From: Moheibacter sp035515075
GTDB lineage: Bacteria; Bacteroidota; Bacteroidia; Flavobacteriales; Weeksellaceae
Assembly: GCA_035515075.1 (NCBI GenBank)
Contig: DATJBZ010000024.1
Span: 1 to 64,000 of the forward strand
Direction of reading: 5' to 3'
Length of the DNA: 64,000 nt
A model generated the notes under the pieces. That model ran no database searches and was not told the DNA's origin. It saw nothing but the letters and a program-made list of their open reading frames with translations. Positions 36,458 through 44,874 of this stretch are shown here, one piece after another (positions within the stretch are counted from its first letter, which is position 1; the number at the start of each line of letters is the position of its first letter). A program made the translations under genes and the position numbers.

Positions 36458-37533
36458 TTACAGGAAATAAAGGAGAATGGAGCGAAATATATGCCTTATT
36501 CAAATTATTGGGAGATAAACAGTTATTTCTTGGAAACAAAGCTATTGAAAAATTAGAAGGTTTAGTCTATCCAATAATTAAAATCCTTCGTACAGAAAAT
36601 AATGGAAATTTTGAGTACTCAATCCAAGATGAAATAATTATAATTTCAGGAAGTGAAAAAGTATTGAAAATCCCGATTTCAGACTTTAAGAGCAAAGCAA
36701 TCTTTCTTTTAAATGCCATTAAGGAAAGTAAAGAGAGAACGTTTTATATTCCTGAAATAGAGGAATTTATGCAATCTATTAATTGTATTTCTCTAAAAGC
36801 AGGCTCATCTGCAAAAACGGATATTACAATTGTAGTCCACGACCAAAGAACAAGTCAGCAACCTACACTTGGATTTAGTATAAAATCTCAACTTGGAAGT
36901 CCTTCTACTCTACTTAATGCAGGAAAGACAACTAATTTTATCTTTAAAATTATTGGAGTAAACTTATCGAAAAGTGACATTGAACAAATCAATGCAATAG
37001 ATTCTAGAAGTAAAATAATGGATAGAATCGCGCAAATTCAGAATAAAGGAGGGGGATTTGTATTTATGAAAACCGAACGACAAATGTTCTCAAACAATCT
37101 TGTCTTAATAGATAGTTTACTTCCAGAAATTTTATCTCAAATAGTTTTTGATTTTTATTCAAGTGAGTTTTCATATTTGACTGATTTAGTGAACAAAATA
37201 GCTGGTGAAAATCCATTGAACTTTGATATTGAAAACGAACATAAATTTTATGAATACAAAATCAAAAGATTCTTAACTGATGTTGCACTTGGAATGATGC
37301 CATCTAAAGTTTGGACAGGACAATATGATGCAACAGGTGGATATTTAATTGTAAAGGAAAATGGAGATGTGTTATGTTATCATATTTACAACAGAAATGA
37401 ATTTGAAGATTATTTATTAAATAATACTAAACTTGATACAGCAAGTTCTTCTCGACATGGATTTGGAGAGATTTATGAAGAGGATGGCTGCTTGTATTTT
37501 AAACTGAATCTACAAATTAGATTTATAAAATAA
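36454..37533 (+). CDS. HpaII-type restriction endonuclease
   Basis: The 359-residue length, the N-terminal N-K-G-E-W-S-E-I-Y motif and the central G-F-S-I-K-S-x-L-G-S-P-S-T-L-L-N-A-G-K-T-T-N-F block match the HpaII restriction family (about 358 residues, cuts CCGG). Asp123 and Lys144 (K-T-D-I and S-I-K) are candidates for a PD-(D/E)xK-like metal site. It overlaps the methyltransferase by 4 bases, so both are made from one message. Family placement is from recalled motifs; CCGG recognition is a prediction. Confidence 0.82.
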   Translation: MITGNKGEWSEIYALFKLLGDKQLFLGNKAIEKLEGLVYPIIKILRTENNGNFEYSIQDEIIIISGSEKVLKIPISDFKSKAIFLLNAIKESKERTFYIPEIEEFMQSINCISLKAGSSAKTDITIVVHDQRTSQQPTLGFSIKSQLGSPSTLLNAGKTTNFIFKIIGVNLSKSDIEQINAIDSRSKIMDRIAQIQNKGGGFVFMKTERQMFSNNLVLIDSLLPEILSQIVFDFYSSEFSYLTDLVNKIAGENPLNFDIENEHKFYEYKIKRFLTDVALGMMPSKVWTGQYDATGGYLIVKENGDVLCYHIYNRNEFEDYLLNNTKLDTASSSRHGFGEIYEEDGCLYFKLNLQIRFIK

Positions 37534-37543
37534 ACACAACCAC

Positions 37544-38455
37544 ATGATAGACTTAATTGGCGACATCCACGGCTATGCCGATAAATTGGAGGAATTGCTT
37601 TTGAAAATGGATTACACAAAAAAGAACGGTGTGTATTCCCATCCTGAAAGAAAGGTACTCTTCGTAGGCGATTACATCGATCGCGGTCCACAAATCAAGC
37701 AAACCCTTGAGATCGTCAAAGCAATGGCGGACAATGGACATGCGATCGCTTTGATGGGCAACCACGAATACAATGCATTGTGCTTTCATTTAGAAAACCC
37801 AAATGGTGGGCATCTTCGACCGCATACGATCAAAAACATTGGTCAACATTATGATACTTTGCGCCAATTTCAAAACGATCAAAAAGCATACGATGACTAT
37901 TTGGATTGGTTCAAAACTTTGCCATTGTATTATGAAACCGATGATTTTAGAGCGGTACATGCGTGTTGGGACGACAAGAAAATTGATTATCTAAGAAAAA
38001 CTTTGGTCAACGATTGTTTGACCGATGAATTAATTGCCGAATCGGTTCAAAAGGGATCGGCTTTGTACGAGGCGATTGAACAAACTTTGAAAGGCAAAGA
38101 AATGAAAATGCCTGATGGACTTTCTTTCCAAGACAAAGATGGGAATGACCGCACCGAATTGAGAATCAAATGGTGGGAAGATCCTTCGAAAATGACGTAT
38201 CAATCAATCAGTGTGGAATTCATGGAGAATTTACCCAATGAACCGATTGATGTAGCGGCGATTGACAATACCGATTTTTATGGTGAAAATGAGAAAAAAG
38301 TGTTTTTTGGCCATTATTGGTTAAAAGGCAATCCTTCTTTGTACAGAAACAACATTTGTTGTTTGGATTATAGCGTCGCAAATCATGGGAAGTTGGTCGC
38401 TTATCGACTGAACGGAGAAAAAGATTTGGATCCAAACCAATTGGTGTACGTTTGA
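37544..38455 (+). CDS. Calcineurin-like metallophosphoesterase
   Basis: The 303-residue protein has the phosphoesterase blocks G-D-I-H-G near residue 6, G-D-Y-I-D-R-G near 42 and G-N-H-E near 73, which bind two metals. A later F-G-H-Y-W matches the last block. Relatives include serine/threonine phosphatases and nucleotide hydrolases; the substrate is open. It follows the restriction gene by 10 bases and may share its transcript, though its base composition resembles core genes. Confidence 0.9.
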   Translation: MIDLIGDIHGYADKLEELLLKMDYTKKNGVYSHPERKVLFVGDYIDRGPQIKQTLEIVKAMADNGHAIALMGNHEYNALCFHLENPNGGHLRPHTIKNIGQHYDTLRQFQNDQKAYDDYLDWFKTLPLYYETDDFRAVHACWDDKKIDYLRKTLVNDCLTDELIAESVQKGSALYEAIEQTLKGKEMKMPDGLSFQDKDGNDRTELRIKWWEDPSKMTYQSISVEFMENLPNEPIDVAAIDNTDFYGENEKKVFFGHYWLKGNPSLYRNNICCLDYSVANHGKLVAYRLNGEKDLDPNQLVYV

Positions 38456-38480
38456 TGAAATCTAGCATTTGATGATTGTG

Positions 38481-38492
38481 CGACGATCGTCG
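38481..38492. repeat. 12-base perfect palindrome
   Basis: CGACGATCGTCG lies between the phosphoesterase stop and glnS, inside a larger imperfect hairpin (TGC...GCA) followed by CTTTTGTT. It could be a weak terminator or a regulator site. Confidence 0.4.
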
Positions 38493-38517
38493 ATGCACTT
38501 TTGTTGGGAATCATCGC

Positions 38518-38545
38518 TTGAATTCTATTGAAAAACTTAAATTTG
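38518..38545 (+). promoter_or_regulatory. glnS promoter
   Basis: TTG (38518-38520), 17 bases, TAAATTTG (38538-38545), 20 bases before the ATG at 38566. Confidence 0.65.
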
Positions 38546-38565
38546 CAACTTATCACAGCAGACTT

Positions 38566-40251
38566 ATGGAAGAAGAAAAAAAATCACTGAATTTTATAGA
38601 ACAAATCGTTGAGGATGATTTGGCAAACGGTTATTCAAAAGAACAATTGCGTTTTCGTTTTCCGCCAGAACCCAACGGTTATTTGCACATTGGTCACGCC
38701 AAAGCCATTTGTATCAATTTTGGTTTAGGAGAAAAGTACAATGCGCCAGTCAATCTTCGTTTTGATGACACCAATCCTGAGAAAGAAGAGCAGGAATATG
38801 TGGATTCGATTCGTGAAGACGTCAAATGGTTGGGATTTGAATGGGCAGAAGAACGGTTTGCTTCCGATTATTTCCAACAATTGTACGATTGGGCGGTTCA
38901 ATTGATCAAAGATGGCATTGCTTATGTCGATGATCAACCTTCGGAAGTGATCAATGAGCAGCGTAAAAATCCAGGCGAACCTGGGATTGAAAGTCCTTGT
39001 CGAAACCGTTCTGTAGAAGAAAATTTAGCGCTTTTTGAACAAATGAAAAACGGAGAATTTCCAGAAGGAAGTCACGTGCTTCGTGCCAAAGGCGACATGA
39101 CTTCTCCCAATATGAACATGCGTGATCCAGTGATGTACCGTGTTTTGTTGAGAGAGCACCACAGAACAGGCGATACTTGGAAAATTTATCCCATGTACGA
39201 TTGGGCGCACGGTGAATCTGATTACATCGAAGGAATTTCGCATTCGCTTTGTTCGTTGGAATTTGAAAACCACCGACCTTTGTACGAATGGTATTTGAAC
39301 CAAGTCGAAATTCCTGAACATCCTTTCAAACCCAAACAAAGAGAATTTGCCCGAGGAAATGTGAGTTATATGATCACCAGCAAAAGAAAGTTGAAAACCT
39401 TGGTGGACGAAGGCGTAGTCGAAGGTTGGGATGACCCAAGAATGCCGACGATTTCTGGTTTGAGAAGAAGAGGTTATACGCCAGAATCCATCAAGAATTT
39501 CTGGGAAAAAGCGGGCGTAGCCAAGCGCGACAACTTGATTGATATTTCTTTGTTGGAATTTTCGGTGCGTGATCATTTGAACAAAATTGCGCCCAGAGTC
39601 ATGGCGGTCATCGATCCTGTGAAATTGGTGATTGAAAATTATCCCGAAGGACAAGTGGAAATGTTGCCGATCGAAAACAATCCAGAAGATCCGAATGCAG
39701 GCGAAAGAGAGATCCCATTTACACGGGAATTGTACATCGAAAGAGAGGATTTCATGGAAGAAGCACCGAAGAAATTCTTTCGATTGTCGATTGGCAATGA
39801 AGTGCGTTTGAAAGGGGCTTATTTTGTCAAGGCAACCCGCGTAGAAAAAGATGCAGCAGGAAAAATCACTACGATTTTTGCAACCTATGATCCTGAAACC
39901 AAATCAGGTTCCAATACAGAAGCGAGCAAACGAAAAGTAAAAGGTACTTTGCATTGGGTTTCTGCGACGGAGAATTTACCGATTGAAGTGCGTTTGTACG
40001 ATCGTCTATTTACGGAAGAATCTCCGGATGAAGCAGGCGATGGCGATTTCTTACAATTCGTCAATCCTCACTCCATGGAAATTGTGCATGGATTTGCAGA
40101 ACCTGCTTTGAAAGAAGCCCAACCAGAAGACAAATTCCAGTTCCAACGTTTGGGGTATTTTACCTTGGACAGAGATACAACAACTGAGAAATATGTGTTT
40201 AACCGAACCGTTGGTTTGCGCGATACTTGGGCAAAGGAATCCAAAAAATAA
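38566..40251 (+). CDS. glnS: Glutaminyl-tRNA synthetase
   Basis: The 561-residue class I synthetase charges tRNA-Gln. From the ATG at 38566 the catalytic core starts with F-P-P-E-P-N-G-Y-L-H-I-G-H-A-K (HIGH motif). The KMSKS-type loop is I-T-S-K-R-K-L rather than the V-M-S-K-R of E. coli. The C-terminal anticodon-binding beta-barrels are complete. The upstream in-frame start at 38476 reads through the promoter and is rejected. Confidence 0.96.
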   Translation: MEEEKKSLNFIEQIVEDDLANGYSKEQLRFRFPPEPNGYLHIGHAKAICINFGLGEKYNAPVNLRFDDTNPEKEEQEYVDSIREDVKWLGFEWAEERFASDYFQQLYDWAVQLIKDGIAYVDDQPSEVINEQRKNPGEPGIESPCRNRSVEENLALFEQMKNGEFPEGSHVLRAKGDMTSPNMNMRDPVMYRVLLREHHRTGDTWKIYPMYDWAHGESDYIEGISHSLCSLEFENHRPLYEWYLNQVEIPEHPFKPKQREFARGNVSYMITSKRKLKTLVDEGVVEGWDDPRMPTISGLRRRGYTPESIKNFWEKAGVAKRDNLIDISLLEFSVRDHLNKIAPRVMAVIDPVKLVIENYPEGQVEMLPIENNPEDPNAGEREIPFTRELYIEREDFMEEAPKKFFRLSIGNEVRLKGAYFVKATRVEKDAAGKITTIFATYDPETKSGSNTEASKRKVKGTLHWVSATENLPIEVRLYDRLFTEESPDEAGDGDFLQFVNPHSMEIVHGFAEPALKEAQPEDKFQFQRLGYFTLDRDTTTEKYVFNRTVGLRDTWAKESKK

Positions 40252-40272
40252 TTGAAAATTCAATCAATAGAT

Positions 40273-40302
40273 AAAGTCGGAAAGTTTATTTCCGACTTTT
40301 TT
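40273..40302 (+). terminator. glnS terminator
   Basis: AAAGTCGGAAA and TTTCCGACTTT pair around a 5-base loop, followed by a T-run. Confidence 0.85.
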
Positions 40303-40394
40303 GATTTTTGTTAAGGTTTAGAATCTAGGCAAGGATTTTTATTTTGCCATTATTTCATTATATTCAAACTTCAATTCAATTTCCCAAACCAATC

Positions 40395-41123
40395 ATGTTC
40401 AGATACAAAATCAAAAACCGCACGCACAAGGACAATCTTCGGATTGCCGTACTTTTGTCCTTTGTTGCGGGAATGGTCAATGTGGCTGGTTTTTTGGCAG
40501 TGAAACAATTGACGACCAATGTCACAGGGCATTTCGCATTTTTTGTTGAAGAAATTTATTTGTTGGACGCATGGCGCGGTTTGGTTTATTTCCTATTTGT
40601 ATTCTTCTTTTTTCTGGGGTCTTTTACATCGGGCATCTTGATCGAATGGATGACAAGAGTGAATGAGCGCTATGTTTTTGTAATTCCCGTCATTATTGAA
40701 GCCATTATTTTGATTTTTATTGGTGTGTATGGCGAAGAATTAATCATTCAAAACCCGAGTTTAATTGCTTATGCATTGCTTTTTTCCATGGGATTACAAA
40801 ATGCTTTGGTGACCATGATTTCAAAAGCAGTCGTTCGAACGACGCATTTGACAGGATTGTTTACTGATTTGGGCATAGAGATAGCTCAATTGTTTTTTTA
40901 TAAATCGTCCAATCGCAAAAAAGGCTTGCGTTCATCGATTCAATTGCGGTTTTCGATCATTGTGTTTTTCCTTTTTGGAGGTGTCGTCAGCGGGCTCTTT
41001 TATGGAAGCTGTCATTTGCGTATTTTGTTTTTTCCTGCGGTATTATTGCTGATGGGGTTAATGTATGATCAGATGATTTTAAGATTAAAATTACTTCGCA
41101 GAAGCATCAAGGACTTCAGTTGA
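40395..41123 (+). CDS. DUF1275 (YoaK) family membrane protein
   Basis: From the ATG at 40395 it encodes 242 residues with six or so hydrophobic helices. The N-terminal part, V-A-G-M-V-N-V-A-G-F-L-A-V-K and N-V-T-G-H-F-A-F, is the hallmark of DUF1275, an inner-membrane family of unknown function. An in-frame TTG at 40344 overlaps the TATTTTG-like promoter and is less likely. It converges on atpC. Confidence 0.85.
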   Translation: MFRYKIKNRTHKDNLRIAVLLSFVAGMVNVAGFLAVKQLTTNVTGHFAFFVEEIYLLDAWRGLVYFLFVFFFFLGSFTSGILIEWMTRVNERYVFVIPVIIEAIILIFIGVYGEELIIQNPSLIAYALLFSMGLQNALVTMISKAVVRTTHLTGLFTDLGIEIAQLFFYKSSNRKKGLRSSIQLRFSIIVFFLFGGVVSGLFYGSCHLRILFFPAVLLLMGLMYDQMILRLKLLRRSIKDFS

Positions 41124-41133
41124 ATTGTTCCCA

Positions 41134-41170
41134 TAAAAAAATCCCGAAAGTTATCTTCCGGGATTTTTTT
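41134..41170. terminator. Bidirectional terminator
   Basis: An A-run and ATCCCGAAAG pair with CTTCCGGGAT and a T-run, with one mismatch. Usable by both DUF1275 (+) and atpDC (-). Confidence 0.85.
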
Positions 41171-41186
41171 GTAAATATTTGTCAGC

Positions 41187-41480
41187 TTAATTGGCTAAAA
41201 TCGTCACCACGTTGTTGCTCATTTCGATCACGCCACCTGTCGTGTCAAATAAGTAAACCAATTCATTGGCGGGTGATTTTTTCAGTTGTCCTGAAACATT
41301 TTCAAAGTCAAAATTAGTTTTTGAATGAATTTTGATCTTGATGGTTCCTTTGTCCAAAGAAGAAACGATGGGTGCGTGGTCATTCAGCATTTGAAATTCA
41401 CCATTTTTACCTGGAACGCTAACCGAGTCTACTTCTCCTTCAAAAATCACTTGTTGTGGTGTGATAATATGTAATTTCAT
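41187..41480 (-). CDS. atpC: ATP synthase F1 epsilon subunit (short form)
   Basis: From the ATG at 41480 it has 97 residues, matching the N-terminal beta-sandwich of epsilon (L-H-I-I-T-P-Q-Q-V-I-F-E-G-E-V-D, then G-E-F-Q-M-L-N-D-H-A-P). The inhibitory C-terminal helical hairpin of longer subunits is missing, which is usual in this phylum. It links the gamma subunit to the c-ring. It follows atpD by 65 bases. Confidence 0.92.
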   Translation of the reverse strand: MKLHIITPQQVIFEGEVDSVSVPGKNGEFQMLNDHAPIVSSLDKGTIKIKIHSKTNFDFENVSGQLKKSPANELVYLFDTTGGVIEMSNNVVTILAN

Positions 41481-41545
41481 TTTTATAATTTTTGGTATCA
41501 AGTATCAAGAAATTTGACTGCTTAATGCTTTCAACTTGGTACGAA

Positions 41546-43054
41546 TTAAGCATTTACCTCTGCCAACATTCTCTCTCCATGCTCGATCACTCCTTCGATC
41601 GTTCCTTTCAAGTTGAACGCCGCTTCTGGATATTGATCTACTTCACCATTCAAAATCATGTTGAACCCTTTGATGGTGTCTTTGATGTCTACCAAAACTC
41701 CTGGGTTTCCTGTAAATTGCTCTGCAACGTGGAAAGGTTGAGACAAGAAACGTTGAACACGTCTTGCGCGGTGTACCACCAATTTGTCTTCTTCAGACAA
41801 TTCCTCCATCCCCAAAATAGCGATGATGTCTTGCAATGCAGTATATCTTTGTAAGATCTCTTTTACGTTTTGTGCACAATTGTAGTGCTCCTCTCCAACG
41901 ATTTCTGGTGTCAAAATTCTTGAGGTAGAATCCAATGGGTCAACCGCTGGATAAATTCCCAAAGAAGCAATTTTTCTTGATAATACGGTTGTCGCATCCA
42001 AGTGTGCAAAAGTCGTTGCCGGTGCAGGGTCCGTCAAGTCATCCGCAGGAACGTAAACCGCCTGAACTGATGTAATAGATCCTGTTTTTGTCGAAGTAAT
42101 TCGTTCTTGCATCGCACCCATCTCTGTTGCCAAAGTCGGTTGGTAACCTACTGCTGAAGGCATACGTCCCAAAAGGGCCGATACTTCAGAACCTGCTTGT
42201 GTAAAACGGAAAATGTTGTCAATAAAGAACAAAACGTCACGTCCTTGACCAGAACCATCTCCATCACGGTAATATTCTGCCAAAGTCAAACCTGACAAGG
42301 CAACACGTGCACGTGCACCTGGAGGCTCATTCATCTGACCAAAAACAAAGGCTGCTTTTGATTCTTTCATCACCTCTCTGTCCACTTTTGACAAATCCCA
42401 TCCGCCAGCTTCCATGGATTCCATGAAATCATCACCATAGCGGATAATTCCTGCTTCCAACATCTCACGCAATAAGTCGTTTCCTTCACGGGTTCTTTCA
42501 CCCACTCCAGCAAATACCGACAAACCGCCGTGTCCTTTGGCAATGTTGTTAATCAATTCCTGAATCAATACGGTTTTTCCTACTCCAGCACCACCAAACA
42601 ATCCAATTTTACCTCCTTTTACATAAGGCTCAATCAAGTCGATTACTTTGATTCCTGTATACAAAACTTCAGAAGAAGTCGACAAGTCCTCAAATTTAGG
42701 GGCAGGTCGGTGAATCGGTAAACCATCTTTTTTATCAATGTTTCCTAATCCATCAATGGCATCTCCAACTACGTTGAATACACGACCGTTTACTGCTTCT
42801 CCAATCGGCATGGTGATCGGAACACCCAATTCCAATACCTCTTGACCGCGTTGTAAACCATCGGTTGAGTCCATCGCAATACAACGAACGGTATCTTGTC
42901 CGATGTGTTGCTCTACTTCAAGAATTAATGCCTCTTTTCCTTCTCTTGGAATTTCCAATGCATCAAAAATTTGTGGAAGACTCTCTGCGTTCTCAAAAAC
43001 AACGTCAATGACCGGTCCGATTACCTGTGCAATTTTTCCTTTATGGTTTGCCAT
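41546..43054 (-). CDS. atpD: ATP synthase F1 beta subunit
   Basis: The 502-residue catalytic subunit makes ATP at three sites. It has the P-loop G-G-A-G-V-G-K-T-V-L, G-E-R-T-R-E-G-N-D-L and the A-L-S-G-L-T-x-A-E-Y segment. It starts its own transcript with atpC, away from the remaining atp genes, an arrangement known in Bacteroidota. Confidence 0.98.
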   Translation of the reverse strand: MANHKGKIAQVIGPVIDVVFENAESLPQIFDALEIPREGKEALILEVEQHIGQDTVRCIAMDSTDGLQRGQEVLELGVPITMPIGEAVNGRVFNVVGDAIDGLGNIDKKDGLPIHRPAPKFEDLSTSSEVLYTGIKVIDLIEPYVKGGKIGLFGGAGVGKTVLIQELINNIAKGHGGLSVFAGVGERTREGNDLLREMLEAGIIRYGDDFMESMEAGGWDLSKVDREVMKESKAAFVFGQMNEPPGARARVALSGLTLAEYYRDGDGSGQGRDVLFFIDNIFRFTQAGSEVSALLGRMPSAVGYQPTLATEMGAMQERITSTKTGSITSVQAVYVPADDLTDPAPATTFAHLDATTVLSRKIASLGIYPAVDPLDSTSRILTPEIVGEEHYNCAQNVKEILQRYTALQDIIAILGMEELSEEDKLVVHRARRVQRFLSQPFHVAEQFTGNPGVLVDIKDTIKGFNMILNGEVDQYPEAAFNLKGTIEGVIEHGERMLAEVNA

Positions 43055-43089
43055 TCTATTATAGATTAAGTGTTTTTTTAAATTCTGTG

Positions 43090-43116
43090 CAAATATAAGC
43101 CAATCAACTGATTCAA
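43090..43116 (-). promoter_or_regulatory. atpD promoter
   Basis: On the minus strand: TTG (43116-43114), 16 bases, TATATTTG (43097-43090), about 35 bases before the atpD ATG. Confidence 0.5.
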
Positions 43117-43173
43117 ACCGAATGAATAATAAGATTTTTATCAGTACTTTCTATCGCGGTAATTTAGTGTCAA

Positions 43174-43923
43174 TTAGTCTTTATCAACACCTTGTGAGTT
43201 TTTATACATTTCTTGTTGCTTTTTGTTGGCTTCATCATAAATCAAATCAATTTCTGATTCTTTGATTTGTGTTCCCTTATCGGGAATGATAATTTTAGGA
43301 TTCTTAATTTCTTTGATCGATTTAGCGATGTAGTTGATTGTGTGAGTTCTCTCTTTTGAGCTTTTTTCCACTTCTAAAATTAGACCAGGAAGTCCCCAAA
43401 AATCCGCTGGTCCAGTGGAAATAGCAATTTTAGGCGTAAACCACACAGTCGTTATGCTCAATGAGTCTTCCAGAGTTGCTTTGCGAACTTTATAGCCCAA
43501 TAGCGTTTTAGTTTCTCTTTCGATTTTCCAATTCAGGATTTTCAATGAATCTACTGAATGATACTTTTTACCGTAAACGTCAAAATTTTTCTTTTGAACG
43601 GAATCTTTTAGACTTCTATAAATTGTTCCAAAACCTGCTGGAGCATATCTCACATCAAAACGTTGTTCTTGGCTATTGTTAATTCTATCTTGATAAGTGA
43701 AAGAAGACTCTTTGTTTGAAATGATCATTCTGTACAATTCTTCTGGTGGTTCTTCATTGGCCTTTAATTGTGCTCTTCCCATTTCGCTATCATCAAACCA
43801 CATCTTTTTTTCCTCCTCTGTATAATTTTGTCGAATATATGCAGTGTAATTTATCTCTAATTGTTGCGCAGATAGGATGTAAGAAAAGTATAAGAAAAAA
43901 TAAATAAATAATCGTTTTCGCAT
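43174..43923 (-). CDS. GLPGLI family secreted protein (copy 2)
   Basis: The 249-residue protein has a signal peptide (ends LSAQQ) and the motif F-W-G-L-P-G-L-I-L-E-V-E near residue 170. It ends Q-G-V-D-K-D, like copy 1 at 34297-35028; the two are clear paralogs. It follows the cysteine-rich lipoprotein gene by 8 bases, so the two form an operon. The family's function is unknown; export to the cell surface or periplasm is expected. Confidence 0.85.
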   Translation of the reverse strand: MRKRLFIYFFLYFSYILSAQQLEINYTAYIRQNYTEEEKKMWFDDSEMGRAQLKANEEPPEELYRMIISNKESSFTYQDRINNSQEQRFDVRYAPAGFGTIYRSLKDSVQKKNFDVYGKKYHSVDSLKILNWKIERETKTLLGYKVRKATLEDSLSITTVWFTPKIAISTGPADFWGLPGLILEVEKSSKERTHTINYIAKSIKEIKNPKIIIPDKGTQIKESEIDLIYDEANKKQQEMYKNSQGVDKD

Positions 43924-43931
43924 GAGAACTA

Positions 43932-44642
43932 TTATTCTAATGGTTTCAAGCCTAATGTACTTTCAATGCAGTTACAACCGCTAGAATTACAACATGCCCA
44001 AAATCCAGAAGCACAAGATACGCTACAGCCGTTACCTCCCATACTACAACTTGAAGATCCTTCTCCACCACTTGAACATGATATTTTTCCAGCTATATCT
44101 GAGTTATTTGATGAAATAATAAAATCAACAGCTTTAGATGCTTTTGATATTCCTGAGAGAAAGCTAGGTGTGTCTTTTATTAATTCTTTATCGAACCAAT
44201 GATAAGTAATCCCTGTTCCATAATGTTCATTTTGCTTAAGGAAATTTAAATCAAATAATGATTTAATTTCTTTTTCTTCAGGTTTGTTTACAGCAAAATA
44301 ATACGAGTTTTCACCATCATTAAACACAAAAGAATGGTCTAAAAAAGTTAAGGTTCCATTTCCGTTTAATGCCAAATTGTCTATATTACTACAGTTTTGA
44401 CAAGTAATGACATTGATAGATTTTTCAGATTCTGTATAAAATACTATTTCACCGGAATCATTACTCCATATTTTAAAACTTCCTGTAAACTCATTAGGAT
44501 TGCTAAGTCGAGAGGTGTCGCCATTTTTTAAAGTGTAACTAGATGATGAAGAGTTGTTTGAGTTGAAAAAAGAGTCGTCTTCATTGCAAGAAAGAATAAA
44601 AATAAATATTAAAATTCCATAGAGAAAATTAAACATTTTCAT
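43932..44642 (-). CDS. Lipoprotein with cysteine-rich C-terminal tail
   Basis: The 236-residue product has a lipobox F-I-L-S-C (Cys19). A Ser/Asn-rich spacer leads to a beta-rich middle (about 50-170) with no recognised domain. The last 50 or so residues hold eight cysteines in Gly/Ser-rich sequence, including S-C-S-M-G-G-N-G-C-S-V-S-C and G-F-W-A-C-C-N. Tails like this recur in Bacteroidota surface proteins; metal binding, disulfide knots or peptide modification are possible. It is co-transcribed with the downstream GLPGLI gene. The 230 bases upstream are AT-rich, with the ribF promoter at the far end. Confidence 0.75.
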   Translation of the reverse strand: MKMFNFLYGILIFIFILSCNEDDSFFNSNNSSSSSYTLKNGDTSRLSNPNEFTGSFKIWSNDSGEIVFYTESEKSINVITCQNCSNIDNLALNGNGTLTFLDHSFVFNDGENSYYFAVNKPEEKEIKSLFDLNFLKQNEHYGTGITYHWFDKELIKDTPSFLSGISKASKAVDFIISSNNSDIAGKISCSSGGEGSSSCSMGGNGCSVSCASGFWACCNSSGCNCIESTLGLKPLE

Positions 44643-44836
44643 AATTACTTAAATTTTAGATTAAAGATTTCGTCGAATTTAAAGAAAAACATCAATAAAA
44701 CCAAATAATATAAAATTAGAATACTCTTCATTATATTGAATTGTCAAATCTCTTTTAATGAATTTCGAATTTGTTTTTATGCTTTCATGTTTTTTTTAAT
44801 GCTGAATTCTTTAGCTTGAAAATCAATGGGTACTGA

Positions 44837-44870
44837 TTGGAATTCTTTTGACGGATAAATCTTACATTTG
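44837..44870 (+). promoter_or_regulatory. ribF promoter
   Basis: TTG (44837-44839), 23 bases, TACATTTG (44863-44870). The ATG follows after only 4 bases, so the message would be almost leaderless. Confidence 0.5.
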
Positions 44871-44874
44871 TCCC

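Noticed and set aside
44643..44836. Possible small RNA gene in the AT-rich gap before ribF
   Set aside because: Only AT-rich sequence without stable hairpin or promoter other than that of ribF.
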